Counted from the stretch's first letter, positions 35,590-47,138 are shown. The stretch is 64,000 bases of DNA from Pictodentalium vernedei (GCA_031216915.1 CM062291.1:33298484-33362483), one strand, 5' to 3'. Numbers and translations are program-made. The notes: a model not told the origin generated them from the letters alone.

Positions 35590-37790
35590 ATATATATATA
35601 TATAGCGTCGAAAAATAAAACACATGTTGTAATGACAATATTGGACTGTGTCGGTAAGTCAGGGACAATGTCCCTGAACCGATCGAAAAATCCGAGTCCA
35701 ATGACGCTATAAGTCTCTTATCCAAGATCGCAGCAATGAAGTCCGAAATAACAATCACTGGAAGACAATGCCAGAAGATATGAAAGGCAGCTTCCGATAC
35801 TACTAAAGGGAAAACTCGAAATCTTTCGAATCCCTTTCACCATCCTGTCGAACCCTATAAAGCGTTCGGTCGTCCGTACCTGATGCAACCGCGGACCGCA
35901 CCGACCCAGCGCCGTCGGATAATTCCTGATTCGACCAAGAAACTGTCAATTGCTGGGATGCTGCGAAACAACTGTGCTAACTCGGATAGTACGTCCGTCA
36001 CTGAGGCCTGAGGAGAAGCGGTCTTACGATGCATTGCCGCTGGAAGCTCCATGATCGTTACCCCGTGCATACTACCAATATGCGAGCGAACGGAGTGTAT
36101 AGGCCTCGTGTCCCTTGGCTACCGGATGGCGCGACCTATTCGCCGTGGAATCACTGAATGACGAAACTGATCGGATACTCGAGGTCACGTAGCCAATGTG
36201 CAGTCGTGTGCCCTGCTGTGAGGGCATTAAGGACAGTCTCTCGGACTGTCAATATAACGGAGCGTCCCGACCGACGGACATATGCTCCGAATGTAAAATA
36301 TCTGAACCACAACATGCGGTCCCCTATGTTGTTGGACGAGAGAGGGACCTCTCTCGCTCACAGCCCAGACGGACCTGGACAAGCCAGGAACCGGACTAAC
36401 AGGCTTCCTCCGATCTGTCCTCAATCTGCCGTCACTGGGTGAGTACTAAAGTAATTAAAGTGCTCGCATCACCCAAATCTCCTTCCTAGACCGCAACGGA
36501 CGAACCCGGCAGCCGAACCATTCGATGAATGTACGCTACACCGGGTGAGCTAGCGAATGTCACTCCGTAGGCGATAGACATATTCCATGAGCACTTATTG
36601 CCGCTAGCTCTTCATTAACTATGACGACAGAGGCACACTTTTGAAAGACATCTCCGTAACTCTGCGAACAAGAAACCAGAAATGCTTGGTTATAGCAAGC
36701 ATAATATAATAATATATATAGCGTCGTTCAATAATTCGAAAGTTTGTGTGACATTATTGGACTATGTCGGAACTGAGGGACGATGTCCCTGAACCGAACC
36801 AAAAATTTCTAAGTCCACCGACGCTATCAGTTTCTTATCCGGCATCGCAGCATTCTGGTCCGACGAAAGAAGCTGTAGAAGACCAAGTCAGATGACATAC
36901 ACAACAGCATATGTTGTTCCGAAAGGGAAAGCTCGAAATCCTCCAAATCCCTTTCGGTATCACGTCGGACCGGATGAAACTTTCGGACGTCCGTACCCGC
37001 TTCCACGGAGCGTCCCGACCCAGCATCGTCGGATAAAATATATGCGTCAGATTCAGTTGATGCTGGGATGCTGCGATAAACTGTGCTATTAAGGAAAGCA
37101 CGTCCGTTCCCGAGGCCTGTGCAGTAGCGGTCTTACGATGCATTGCTGCCGGAAGCTCCGTGTACGTTGACTCCCGCACACTTCCTATGCGAACGTCCGG
37201 AGTCTGCAGGCCTCGTGTCCCTGGCTACCGGATGGTGTGACCTGGTTGCCGAAGAATCCTTGATCGGCGAAGCTGGTAATATATCGGCGGTCACGCAGCC
37301 AAGGTGCGGTCGTGTGCACTGACGAGAAGAGGAAGCCTTAGCAGTCTCCGCGGACTGCCTATACAACGGAGCGTCCCGAGCGACGGACGTATGCTCCGCT
37401 TGCGACACATTTTGTACCACAACATCTGGGGCCAGATGTTGTTGAACGAGAGAGGGGCCTCTCTCGCTTGCCGTCCGGATGGACCGGAACGAGCTACGAA
37501 CCGGACTAAAAGGCTTCCTCCGTTCTCCCTCAGATCCGCCGTCACTGGGTGTGCATTAGGTTAATTTATAGTGCTCGCATCACCCCAAAATTCCTTCTAG
37601 ACCGCAACGGACGAACCCGGCTGCCGAACCATTCGGTGAATGGACGCTACACCGGGCGAGCTAGTGGACGTCGAAGGCCGTCGAACCTACTAGGGTCCTC
37701 TTAGGCAATTGGCGTATTTACATGAGCACTTTTCCACTAGCCCTTCATTAATTGTGACGACGGAGGCACACTGTTGGAAGACATCACAGA
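35590..37790 (-). repeat. ~1.1-kb duplicated gag segment within DIRS copy 2
   Basis: The gag region occurs twice in tandem. TATATAGCGTCG is at about 35600 and 36716, ATGTCCCTGAACCGA at about 35668 and 36784, and the ELPAAMHRKTA coding segment at about 36020 and 37140. The two units are clearly diverged and each is full of stops. Copies 1 and 3 have one unit. Confidence 0.7.
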
Positions 37791-39448
37791 TACATCACCC
37801 TAATCTTGATCGTCTGAAATAGAAATTGATAAAGTAGAGTGACCCTGCGGGGAAAGGACCGGAGTGTCCAAATCCCCAATAACATACCGTGACATACGCT
37901 TCCCATATTGTCATCGAAATCATACGATACAGAACAGGAGTTAATGCGAGTACACTGACCACATATAGAATGATTATAAAGTCAGAGGAAGACTTCCTCT
38001 TAATACAATTGATCAATATCCTTTCAATGTGAAAAGAAAACAAGTCCTGGTACTCGCACTAACCCCTGGCAATCAAAATACATAATAATAATATGATCCA
38101 TTAACATAGAAAAAATAATTGAAATCAAAATATTTTGAAAAAATATTTTTTCAGAACAGCCCAAGTTTCTGAAAAGTAACGTTGAGCCCCAATGGATCCC
38201 AAGCCTAAGTGTGGACAAAAATTTTAAAAATATTTTAAACAATTTATTCAACACTTACGAACAATAATAATGTATCTAGTTATGATTAAAATAACATCAA
38301 GATATTATTTTCCAGAAATCCCCCCCTCACACAGAGGGCTGTTGTAAATGTAAACAATGAGTGTAAAAACACTAAAATAAGTCTCCAGGCACCCAGGCCC
38401 GAAATCAGTTACCAAAAATACACTATCTGATGCAAAACAGAGACTTCCAGGGAAGAAACTGCAGAACATCAGATGGTAGATGCAGAACACAACGCCTAAC
38501 CACCCGTAGGTGAAGACGTAAACATGGGGAAAAGAACAGAATTCATTCTGTTATTCAGCTAAAACTCCCAGGAAAATTTAGTAATAATAATTACAAAAAC
38601 TATGCCAAAAGCATGGGAGAATAGCAAGGGGGGACTTAAAGGACAGGGAGAGAGGAAAACACATTAAAAAACAGTGTAACTAAATAATCAGAATGACAAC
38701 AAAATGGCTGCTGCCTCGAAAATAGGTAACTTAACATAATTTCATTAAAAAATTTTAAGTTACAGCCCTGATAATATTCTGTCACACATTTTTTTCCTCT
38801 CCTCCTTCTCTATCCTCCTTAGAATCACCATTTCTCTAATATTTATGTGTCTGGCATCATTTAAACTGAGATTTATAAGCACAAAGATCAGTCAGATGTT
38901 AACTGATGAAGGGCCAAACTTAGAATGATTAATGGCGCCAATTTCGGAACGTCCTTGACACTGCGCATGCGCAGTAGGGGCGAAGTGTGGAGGGCCTTTC
39001 AGGACATGTTTTCTTTGGTTTTAGATGCAAATTTTGGGGTTTGGGGGGCAAAATTTGTGTTTGGCCCTATATTTTAAGAGTTAGCACCAGCTATGTCTGG
39101 GTCATTGGTACAGTATAAAAATATTAATTGGCGATTTTTGAGAACAGCGCTGGCCGGTTTTGGCCGTTACGTTGGGTAAAGGGTTAAGGCGTCAAATGGA
39201 TGGCTTGTGAGGTGGAAAAAATGTTACAATGTAGGCATAAGAAAAGGGACCAATGACGCTCAAAAAGTACCCGCAGATTTCAAGGATAAAATAGAAACAT
39301 TCCGTGCAAACATCAAAGAACTGAGAATAAAAAATGACTAAACGCTGCATAATATAGTAAACATGGATCAGACTATGGTTTGTTCTGACTCTGTTCCTAA
39401 CTATACAAATATATTTAAAGGAGAAAAAACAGTGCGCATCGCGAATAC

Positions 39449-41139
39449 AGGTGCTTCAGGACCATCTTTTCACGCTATCTCAAATGATAGAATCCGCGAA
39501 AGCAAAAAAGAAAAAGATGTTCATGGCCTTTTTGGATGTTAAAAAGGCATACGACAGAGTATGGAGGGAGGGTATGTGGCGCAAGCTGGAGGCTCTGGGC
39601 TTGAGGGGCGAGTTTGTTGGGATTATGAAAGCACTATATAAAGATGTACAGAGTGAACTTAGCCTGGGTAACATTACAACAAAACGTGTGCCTATGGAGA
39701 TAGGCCTAAAACAGGGGTGTATCCTTTCGCCAATTCTTTCTGCATTGTACATCAAAGGTTTAGGAGATGAACTCCTGCATAGCGACGAGGGGGTTGCAGT
39801 TGGTGGCTTGAAGATCCCAGGGCTATTTTTTGCAGACTATATGGTGCTAGTGTCAGAAAGCGAAGAGGGGTTAGAGAAGATGCTGGGAATTGTTGGGAAA
39901 TATGGGAGCAAATGGAGACTCAAACTTAATGAAAGCAAGAGCAAAGTTATACCCGTGGGCCGCAAAGTGGACTCCACTCGAAGGTGGAGAGTGGGGGAGT
40001 TCTGCATTCCAGAAGGTAGCAGTAGACTTCTTAGTGTAGGAGAGACTAGTGACTATGAATACCTGGGGGTAAATATAAACATCACAGGAAGAGGCATCTA
40101 CCGAAACCACACAAATAAATTGATTCTGAAGGGGAAGCGAATCCTTAACCAAATGAAACTTATAGGGAGAAACAGTTTCAATAAGGTTTTCGTGGGGAAA
40201 ACCATTTGGAAAATGGTGGGTCTGCCAAGTATAACATACGGTACGGAAGTTGTACCCCTAAACCAGACAGCTGTTAAGAGCTTGGAAATCCTGCAGAATG
40301 ATGCAGGTCGATGGATAACAGGCTCGAGTAATGCCGCAGCACTAGAAGCAATCAAGGGCGAGCTTGGGTGGATGAGGATCAAGGACAGGATAGACCTATT
40401 GAAACTCGGTTATCTTAATTATTTGGTAAATCTCCCCGATAGCCGATGGTGTAAAGTAATGTTCCTGAGAACTTTCAACTCAAATATCAAGACGGGGTGG
40501 ATGGTCCAAGTGAGGGAGCTAGTAGAAAACTACTCAATGGAGATCTCGGACCTTGACGTTGGGGCAAACCAGGGCAAAAAGATCGTCAGAGAAAGGGTCA
40601 TGGAGGATTGTAACTGTAATTGGCGAGAGGGGGTCAAATCAAAGAGATCTTTGGGTGGCCTGCGTGATAAAGAGAAGCCTGGTTTTGAAGAGTACCTTGA
40701 TGGCACCTTTGGGGGGTCACTGTTGTTCAAGCTGAGGTCGCGGTCCCTGGAGCTGAGGGGAAAAATTGGGAAACACAGTGAAAAGGAGTGTCAGATGTGT
40801 AACGTGGGCGTGGTGGAGACTCTGGAACACTTTCTTATAGAATGCCCAAAATACCAGTCTAAAAGAACAAGATTCACGGGGAGTATAATGGAGAAGTGGG
40901 ATGGGAGAATGAAGGACATGTGGTTAGGGGGCGACTCAAAGGAGAGGGTTAATATACTAATCGGAGAGATTGGGAAGAATGGGGCAAGGGATGTCATCAA
41001 GCAGTTCGTCTCCGAGTGTTTGGAGGAGAGAAGAAGCGCGGGAATAGGGAGAGGCAGTTGGTAGAACATGGGAAACCAAGGCCTTCTCATATGAGAACCG
41101 CGACAAATCAGCGGCCGGCCGAAGTGTTATTATTATTAC
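39449..41139 (+). pseudogene. 5'-truncated LINE with a mutated RT active site
   Basis: An open frame at 39451-41064 (537 codons) encodes a non-LTR reverse transcriptase from just before motif A to the C-terminus: FLDVKKAYD (27-35), GLKQGCILSPI (85-95), then FFADYMVL where FADD is expected (127-130), so the second catalytic Asp is Tyr. The C-terminal third has a Cys/His cluster (CQMC...H...C near residue 450-470), as in the RT zinc-binding region of many LINEs. There is no endonuclease domain and the start codon is not a real one. The 3' end is (ATT)n at about 41126-41139, shared with the fragment at 60935-61125. It sits inside the pogo transposase gene. The clade is not determined. Confidence 0.85.
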
Positions 41140-41934
41140 AAAGAAAGGCTGTACAGTAGCTTTGGCAGCTCGTTCAAATGGAGAAAAGCTGCCAGCATAC
41201 ATAATTTTTAAAGAGAGAAATGGGACTTTAGGTCCTAAAGTGTTGGCAAGTTTGACTGTACCGCAAAATGTGAAAATATCCGCAACTTTAAATGGGTGGA
41301 TGACATCTGAGGAAATGAAACATTGGGTTAGGAAAGTTTGGGGTAGAAATGATGATGATGTGAGATGCTTAATTCTTCTGGACACATACAAACCCCACTA
41401 TACAAAAGCGACAACCGCTTTATTTGATAGGAGGGATACGGACCTCGTTCTGATTCCAGGAGGATGTACTCCTCTAGTTCAACCCATGGACACCCACGTC
41501 AATTGGGTCTTCAAAAGTTCACTTCACGACCAGTGGTCAGAGTGGTTTGAGAAGGAGGCTGTTCGAAATGTGCGTGGCAACTTCGTTTAGCCAACACGAC
41601 AATATGTTATAAACTGGGTCAGTAAAGCTTGGCACAAAATTGACGACATTTTAATCATAAAAGCTTTCCTGTCATGTGGGATAACAAACAATTTAGATGG
41701 AAGTGAAGATTACATGATGGGTTCACGTATTAAGAAATGTGGTGTAGACACTGGTGTATTTCCATCTGATGATAAAAACGAGGGTGCATGTGCTGTCAGT
41801 GCGGACAGCGACACACCATCTGGTGTTTTGTTTCCAGAAGATGGTGGGGAGTCAGATGAAGAGCTTGAGTTTGGCTCTTTTGATTCCCAAGATCTTGTAT
41901 TATAAATGATTTTATTTGTATAATTATGCTGTTG

Positions 41935-42275
41935 TGGGTCACTAAATTTTTAATTGTGTAAGCATGCACCAATGATGATACCCTGTGGGATACCACAAGG
42001 TATCATTATTGGTGCACTCTTACACAATTTAAAATTTAGTCCACTCCAGAAATTTAACATTGAAAATGTATTGGTGCCACAGTAAATTCCTATAGGGGGT
42101 CGAGGAGTAGGTCGCTAAATTTTAAATCGTGTAAGCATGCACCAATGACGATACCACAGGGTATTGTTATTTGTGCACGCTTACACAATTTAAAATTTAG
42201 TCAACTCCAGAAATTTACCAGTGAAAATGTATTGGTGCCACAGTAAATTCCTATAGGGGGTCGAGGAGTAGGTCG
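41935..42275. repeat. Two tandem ~160-bp foldback units
   Basis: Each unit has AATTGTGTAAGCATGCACCA (second: AATCGTGTAAGCATGCACCA), a short loop with GATACC, and the complementary TTACACAATTTAAAATTTAG. Each then has TATTGGTGCCACAGTAAATT and GGGGTCGAGGAGTAGGTCG. They lie just past the pogo transposase stop and may belong to that element's 3' region. Confidence 0.65.
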
Positions 42276-43395
42276 ATAAATGTTTATTTACAAAATAAGA
42301 TTATTTATCGTATCAATACTAACCACCACTTTTAAATCCAAATGAAGTTAATAATCCGAAATAAATCAGGGTTTAATGAATATGAAATGAGCAAGTCCTG
42401 TGAACGGACTGAATTTGCACCCGGTGTGAATTTGCATAAAATGAGAATTTTTTGTTTCTTTGCATGTCACCTGAGGGGTGAGTTCACGCACATACATCTT
42501 TGTGGTTTGTGCTACTTTGGGCAGTTTTTTAATCACGTGTTTTATTTTATATATGCATTATTTGTTTGATGTTTTATTGAGTAATTAGTGTTATTGAGTA
42601 ATAAAAAAGATAAAACTGGGTTCGTTGTATTGTTATTTTGTCACTTCAAGTCGATTCCCTTTGATGAGATTGTATAGTTGGCATGTTTGGGCGTTTAATT
42701 TGCTGGGTTTCATCCTTGTTTGCACGTGATACAATTACCAGAAACAACAATGTTTACTGAAAAAAATACGAACAACACACGTGGATTTAATAAACTTTTA
42801 TTCCCAGAGCAGCTGAAATATGAGTAAATATATTTAAATAATTGAACTCTGAAAGTAAAACATGTACATACTCACTGGTGATTTGACAAATGATACTGAA
42901 AACCACGTTGATTTTGTATTTTGTTCATAAAGTGAATGAAGTGGGATCGTCATTTTTTCATTATCGTTAATCAAGAAAAACCCAGTCACAGACTCAGGTC
43001 TTCATGTTTAAGCCCACCCCTCAATTTGTTCTCAACCCACTGAAAGCACGCCCTGGGCTTAGACACAGGTCAGTATGGTATGCAGAAACAACTAGTACAC
43101 AACTTAATAATTACATTGTTAATGTAGTTTTATATGTATTGGGTCCAAATACTCATTTCCCATTAGTTCGCTGGATGAAAACATCATGACCAAATGTAAT
43201 TCACTTTCCAATGAATAGATTTGGTCGAACTTTGACCCGCATTTACGGTAGAGCGCAGTTGACAGAATGTAATTCGGGCTTTGTCTTTTGTGTGAGGGTG
43301 GTTTTTCGCCTCGTTCGTTCGTACATGTTTTATTTCGTCTTTCTGCTTTGTTGTTTGGTAAAAAGTAGTTTAAACAGTTATGGAATGTAATTATA
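42276..43395. other. Intron without recognisable element
   Basis: About 1.1 kb with no exon, terminal repeat or tandem structure I can support. The left part may be pogo 3' flank. AT-rich, with several AATAAA words. Confidence 0.45.
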
Positions 43396-43552
43396 AGAAT
43401 TGAATGCAATTTTTATAATCTTTATTGGAGTATGAATGTATGGGAATGGGTACAAATTGTATGAATCCCATCGGGGAAGGGATTCATACAATTTGTACCC
43501 ATTCCCACACATTCATACTCCAATAAAGATTATAAAAATTGCATTCAATTCT
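43396..43552. repeat. Long near-perfect palindrome, ~75-bp arms
   Basis: AGAATTGAATGCAATTTTTA at the left is mirrored by its complement at the right. Arms continue through TATGAATGTATGGGAATGGG (right arm has C for T once) to a short loop near ATCGGGGAAGG. It ends only 28 bp from the ABCA exon at 43581. No clear target duplication. Confidence 0.85.
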
Positions 43553-43580
43553 CAAGTATATTCTAACTAATGACAAATAC

Positions 43581-43700
43581 CTTCATTAATAAGATCAGTC
43601 TGACTATCAGCACTAGATACAGAATTTCTTCTCATTGGAAAGATCCCAAACTTTTTCTTTCTAAAACTAAGTCTTGTGACTGGACGTGCAACTCGGCCAC
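43581..43700 (-). CDS. ABCA1-like: ABCA1-like exon: basic/serine linker
   Basis: Completes the previous G codon and reads GRVARPVTRLSFRKKKFG, then MRRNSVSSADSQTDLINE. Basic and serine-rich (RRNSVSS is a plausible kinase site, by motif only). Acceptor CTAACAG, donor AAG|GTATTTG. The other two frames close quickly, and phase matches both neighbours. Corresponds to the cytosolic region between NBD1 and TMD2. Confidence 0.88.
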
Positions 43701-44122
43701 CTGTTAGGAAAAAATAGAAACAATACTGTAAATTACAAGTCTTATATTATGTGCATAATAATATTTACACAAATGTTTTGTAATTAATTTTTCTCAGAAC
43801 ACCAAAGGTAGATAAAATGATATGTCATCCATAAACTTTTTAGAACCCGTGATTGTTGTTACAATGTAACAGGAAAGCATCAATGTCAAGTGCAATGTAA
43901 ACTTGTTGAAACATAAAGTGAAAGTTTGTACAATGTAACCGCAATTTATCAATGTCTGAAGCAGCTATGACTAGATTTCATGAAAAATTCATCTTAGTTC
44001 AATTAAAGAAATCATTGGTCAATAAGTCCATTTAATTTATGGGAGATAAATTTTATTAAATGTGCCCAACTATACTTATTTAGTTTAAACAATATTTTAT
44101 TAAGGATTAAGTTATAAGTATA

Positions 44123-44375
44123 CAGGCCTGAAAATAAGCAGTCTGACATTTGCAGAATGAGGTCCCCAGAGGGTGAATTTGATGATGCTATCTTAAACAG
44201 TGGGCCAATTTATCTTCTGGGTACCTCTTTCTGTTTAGTTTTGAAACCCTGATTCAGATTGAGGTTCACAGAGGGTAAATTTAGTGATGCTACCCTGCTG
44301 TGTAGGGTAGCATCACTAAATTCACCCTCTGAGGACCTCATTTTGCAGATGACAGTCTGCTTATTTTCTGGCTTG
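44123..44375 (+). mobile_element. hAT-type palindromic MITE (CAAGCC family)
   Basis: CAGGCCTGAAAATAAGCAG and its terminal complement CTGCTTATTTTCTGGCTTG, flanked by the perfect 8-bp repeat TAAGTATA (44115-44122, 44376-44383). The central hairpin has arms AGTGATGCTACCCTGC and complement. Confidence 0.88.
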
Positions 44376-44472
44376 TAAGTATACATTACAGAATAGAAAA
44401 ATATAAAAACAGTCAACACAAGGCACATTAAAATATAATACAAGTATATAAACATTGACAAACACTATTTAA

Positions 44473-44715
44473 CCCTTTACCTAACATGAAAAGCAGACGA
44501 CACTTGCAAAAAAAATTATTGAATAACTATTTTTTTTCAATTTTTGTCTCAAAAACATAGGTTATTACCCCTCGTTGGAACGAGCTCGACGAGCTCGTTC
44601 CAACGAGGTGTCATAACCTATGTTTTTGAGACAAAAAATGAAAAAATAATGAAAATTAATTGGCGATTTTTGAGAATAGCGCTGGCCGGTTTTGGCCGTT
44701 ACGTTAGGTAAAGGG
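44473..44715 (+). mobile_element. piggyBac-type palindromic MITE, family 1
   Basis: CCCTTTACCTAAC/GTTAGGTAAAGGG ends, TTAA flanks (44469-44472, 44716-44719), central GAACGAGCTCGACGAGCTCG hairpin with one arm mismatch (TATTACCCC against GGTGTCATA). Confidence 0.88.
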
Positions 44716-44719
44716 TTAA

Positions 44720-45985
44720 AAGGGGGATCCAACAGGAAGCTTACAGCTTTATATAAATCGTCTCCCTGGCACATTTGGGAATAAAATGCAAGACAGAGTT
44801 GTAGATTATTAGCTAAACCCACACATAATTTCTTAATGGTCAGACCTTTGTCCTTCATCTGGAATGGGTTGGCATTGGTTACTGCCATGCCCTGCACTAA
44901 GACAAGAACTGCTCCTCTTACTCAAAGTCACTCTTGTAGCAGCACGGCATCTGAGGCATGATTCATTGTCTTCACACACAAGAAGGAACTATACGTATTT
45001 CAGTAGAAAGATAATTTGTGTCCTGGGCAGGAATATCTACCATCACAATGCAAGGAGTTAATATATGTGAACAAAAAAAAACACTCATAAGGGTTTGATT
45101 TCTTTGTCAGGCTTGGCAATTTCAGGAGAGTGATTTTTTAGCTCTCCTTACTGCCCTCCTGAAAGAATTAAGGAGAGCGAAAAATTGCCCTCCTAAATAT
45201 TTTGGTCTGGGATGATTGAGATTACATGTATTATGGTCACATTAAATTTTTGTTGTAAAGCAAAAATGTAATTTAACTTTGAAGTCACATAACATCACGT
45301 AATTTAATTTTGAAAGTGGTTTAGTGGTAAAAGGTAATGGCTGCAACCATACCCAAATACAGTTGCAATCATTTGAAGCAAAATGGGTCACAGCAATATT
45401 TTTTTTTCTGTCAGTTTCAAGTTCAACAACTGACATCACAGTTTGAGGGGTAATTATTCAAGGAATATTGACACTATAATATACTACCATTACTACTATC
45501 CCGTCACTTGAAGCACTTGCACCAGGATGTGGCTGTAGAATCAAGCAGACCTGTTGTCCAAGAAAGTCATATGCCTACCACTACCACCTTCAACCCCCCT
45601 TGGGGGGTTGAAGGTGGTAGTGGTAGGAGTATGACTTTCTAGGACAACAGGTCTGGGTACACACACAGGTCTTGTCAAGTGTGTGTTTGGTTGTTGAGTG
45701 AGACATCTAGATGTCTAAGAGATTTACCTTAGTAAAGTTAATAAAATCACCGATGTAGTCTGTTGGTTTCAGTTTCAATGAGTTTGTTCAACTGGATACT
45801 TAAAATGCTGTGTAAAGCTAATTGCACTCCTAAGCTGATTGAGGAGAGCGATTTTTTGCCCTCCTGCATTTTTCAGAATGCCAGGCCTGCTTTGTGATGA
45901 ACAAAAAGTGAACAAAATATTTGTTCTTTCAATCTGTATAAGATAATTTTTTTAAAAACTTTAAAATTCATTTAAGTTTAGCGAC
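44720..45985. other. Intron with a possible element bounded by AGGCTTGGCA repeats
   Basis: CAGGCTTGGCAATTTCAGGA (about 45109) and its inverse near 45880-45893 (ATGCCAGGCCTG) bracket copies of GGAGAGCGA..TTTGCCCTCCT, suggesting a MITE of about 780 bp with CTTTGT next to both ends. Inside is the foldback 45548-45653. The part before 45100 is unassigned. Confidence 0.35.
45548..45653. repeat. Perfectly paired foldback, ~50-bp arms
   Basis: GACCTGTTGTCC..GAAAGTCATA and CCACTACCACCTTCAACCCC are mirrored on the right by their complements, meeting at CCCCCCTTGGGGGG with almost no loop. Confidence 0.8.
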
Positions 45986-46070
45986 CTTCATAGCTTTCTT
46001 CCAGTTTTTGTCTTTTCTTTTCATCTGTTGGTTCACCTATATTCGATTCCTCTGTTACTTTTAGGAATAC
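45986..46070 (-). CDS. ABCA1-like: ABCA1-like exon: end of NBD1 regulatory tail
   Basis: Reads VFLKVTEESNIGEPTDEKKR QKLEESYE plus one base. It follows SLEE of the previous exon, matching TLEEIFLKVAEES of ABCA1. Acceptor TTTTCAG. The donor is G|GTCGCT, a weak site; it is supported by the phase of the next exon and by a stop just beyond. Confidence 0.88.
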
Positions 46071-46179
46071 CTGAAAACACAAGTAAACAAGAAACTATCA
46101 GCAGAGTTATTGGATGCTCCCTAAATATTAGCACAAAAAGATAAGGCTTAACAGGGATAGTTTGTAATACAACAGACAG

Positions 46180-47095
46180 AAACTCAAACAAGTGTAGCTG
46201 TCAAAAGTTCATTGAAAACAAATTGAATGCAAGTCGGCAAGTATTTTACTGTTTTGGTGAATGTCATGACAGGTGAACAGTCTGTGACCTTGAAGATATA
46301 ACTTTGGGCCAAGGTCATGACACGCACGTGAGTCACAAGCATACACTTTGTGAAATGTGAAGACGATTTGTCCATTAAAATATTTTTTAAGCACAAAACA
46401 AAGTTAGAACAGATGCATGGTCTGTACCCTTGATCTTGGAGTTATGACCTTGGGACAAGGTCATGACAACCTCTTGAGACATGAGTAATCATTGTGCTAA
46501 GTATAAACAAGATCTGTCCATTGAATTCACTTTTCTGGATCATGGTAATGATGCACCTCGGGTCAAAAGTAATCCTTGTGTGAAGTATGAATAAGAACAG
46601 GATTGTCCAATTGAATCATTTTTATGGATCGATCAAAGTTAAAGTGAATGAACACATGAATGGTCTGAAACCTTGATGATGGAGCCATGACCTTGGGTCA
46701 AGGTCATGACACAGATGAGTCATAGGTAATCATAAGCAACTTATGAACAAGGTTGGTACACTGAATAATATTTTGTAGACTGGACATGGTTAAAGTAGAA
46801 GAACTAACACAAGAATGGTCTGAAACCTTGACCTTGGAGCTATGACCTTGTGTCAAGGTCACAACACACCCTTGAATCATAACCAATCATTGTGTGAAGT
46901 ATACAATATCAGTCAATTGAAGGAGCTTTTATGAACCAGCGAGAGTTAGAATGGACCAACACACAAACCATGTGACCTTGACCTTGGGTGATGATCTGTG
47001 ATCTGTGATTTTGATCACAACACAGCCTTGACTCATAAGCAATCATTGTGTGAGGTATGTACAAGATCACTCTATTTGAATAATTCAGACTATGG
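46180..47095 (+). repeat. Diverged tandem repeat rich in CCTTGG...CAAGGTCATGA
   Basis: About five units of 130-150 bp, each with CTTGGGTCAAGGTCATGACA-like text and ATCATTGTGTGAAGTAT. The units carry several copies of TGACCTTG or its complement, including exact TCAAGGTCA at 46698-46706 and 46853-46861. It lies in the 1.3-kb intron between exons 47410 and 46070. Confidence 0.75.
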
Positions 47096-47138
47096 CATCT
47101 AAGATACTATAACCGTAGATTCCGTGGTTACTGTTCTC

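Larger units (their letters stand above)
30644..39122 (-). mobile_element. DIRS-like retrotransposon, copy 2, decayed coding region
   Basis: Left end GTTAAAAAATTTATAG, right end CAGTATAAAAAT. The inverted terminal repeats (about 30670-30873 against 38917-39117) differ at about 3 of 200 positions. An internal complementary region is at about 30950-31035. Gag, RT/RNase H and recombinase are all recognisable by alignment to copy 3 but have many stops and small deletions (for example TVVAYLRNQGGT near 34790, ELPAAMHRKTA near 36020). A Helentron-like element is inserted at about 32075-33648. No target duplication: the MITE flanks GAAA and ATTAAT rejoin exactly. Confidence 0.88.
30498..39183 (+). 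mobile_element. piggyBac-type MITE (family 1) split by DIRS copy 2
   Basis: Left piece 30498-30643 starts CCCTTTACCTAAC after TTAA (30494-30497); most of its central hairpin is deleted (AAACAAAGATTCCAATAAGG). Right piece 39123-39183 resumes ATTAATTGGCGATTTTTG and ends GTTGGGTAAAGGG before TTAA (39184-39187). Joining the outer flanks at one TTAA restores the pogo frame from TTGF to KASNG, so the MITE landed in the transposase gene. Confidence 0.87.
29743..41905 (+). pseudogene. pogo/Tigger-like transposase, split by three insertions
   Basis: Four coding pieces belong to one DDE transposase. 29743-29903 is an N-terminal helix-turn-helix (YTIETKMKVVE...) with an in-frame stop after VVE. 30287-30493 is a CENP-B-like second DNA-binding part (WDKDYDKLKLN...DENTFEWLCEQ). 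39188-39448 resumes the frame as KASNGWLVRWKKML, contains NMDQT with the first catalytic Asp (about 39364), and has two stops. 41140-41905 has LILLDTYKPH and LVQPMDTHVN with the second and third Asp, a stop at 41588, and then an acidic tail to TAA. Intruders are a SINE (29904-30274), a piggyBac-type MITE holding DIRS copy 2 (30498-39183) and a LINE fragment (39449-41139). The DDD triad and block order match Tigger/pogo. The gene is dead. Confidence 0.85.

Noticed and set aside
41162..41590. Stand-alone DDE gene
   Set aside because: It is the C-terminal half of the broken pogo transposase; upstream parts lie at 29743-30493 and 39188-39448.
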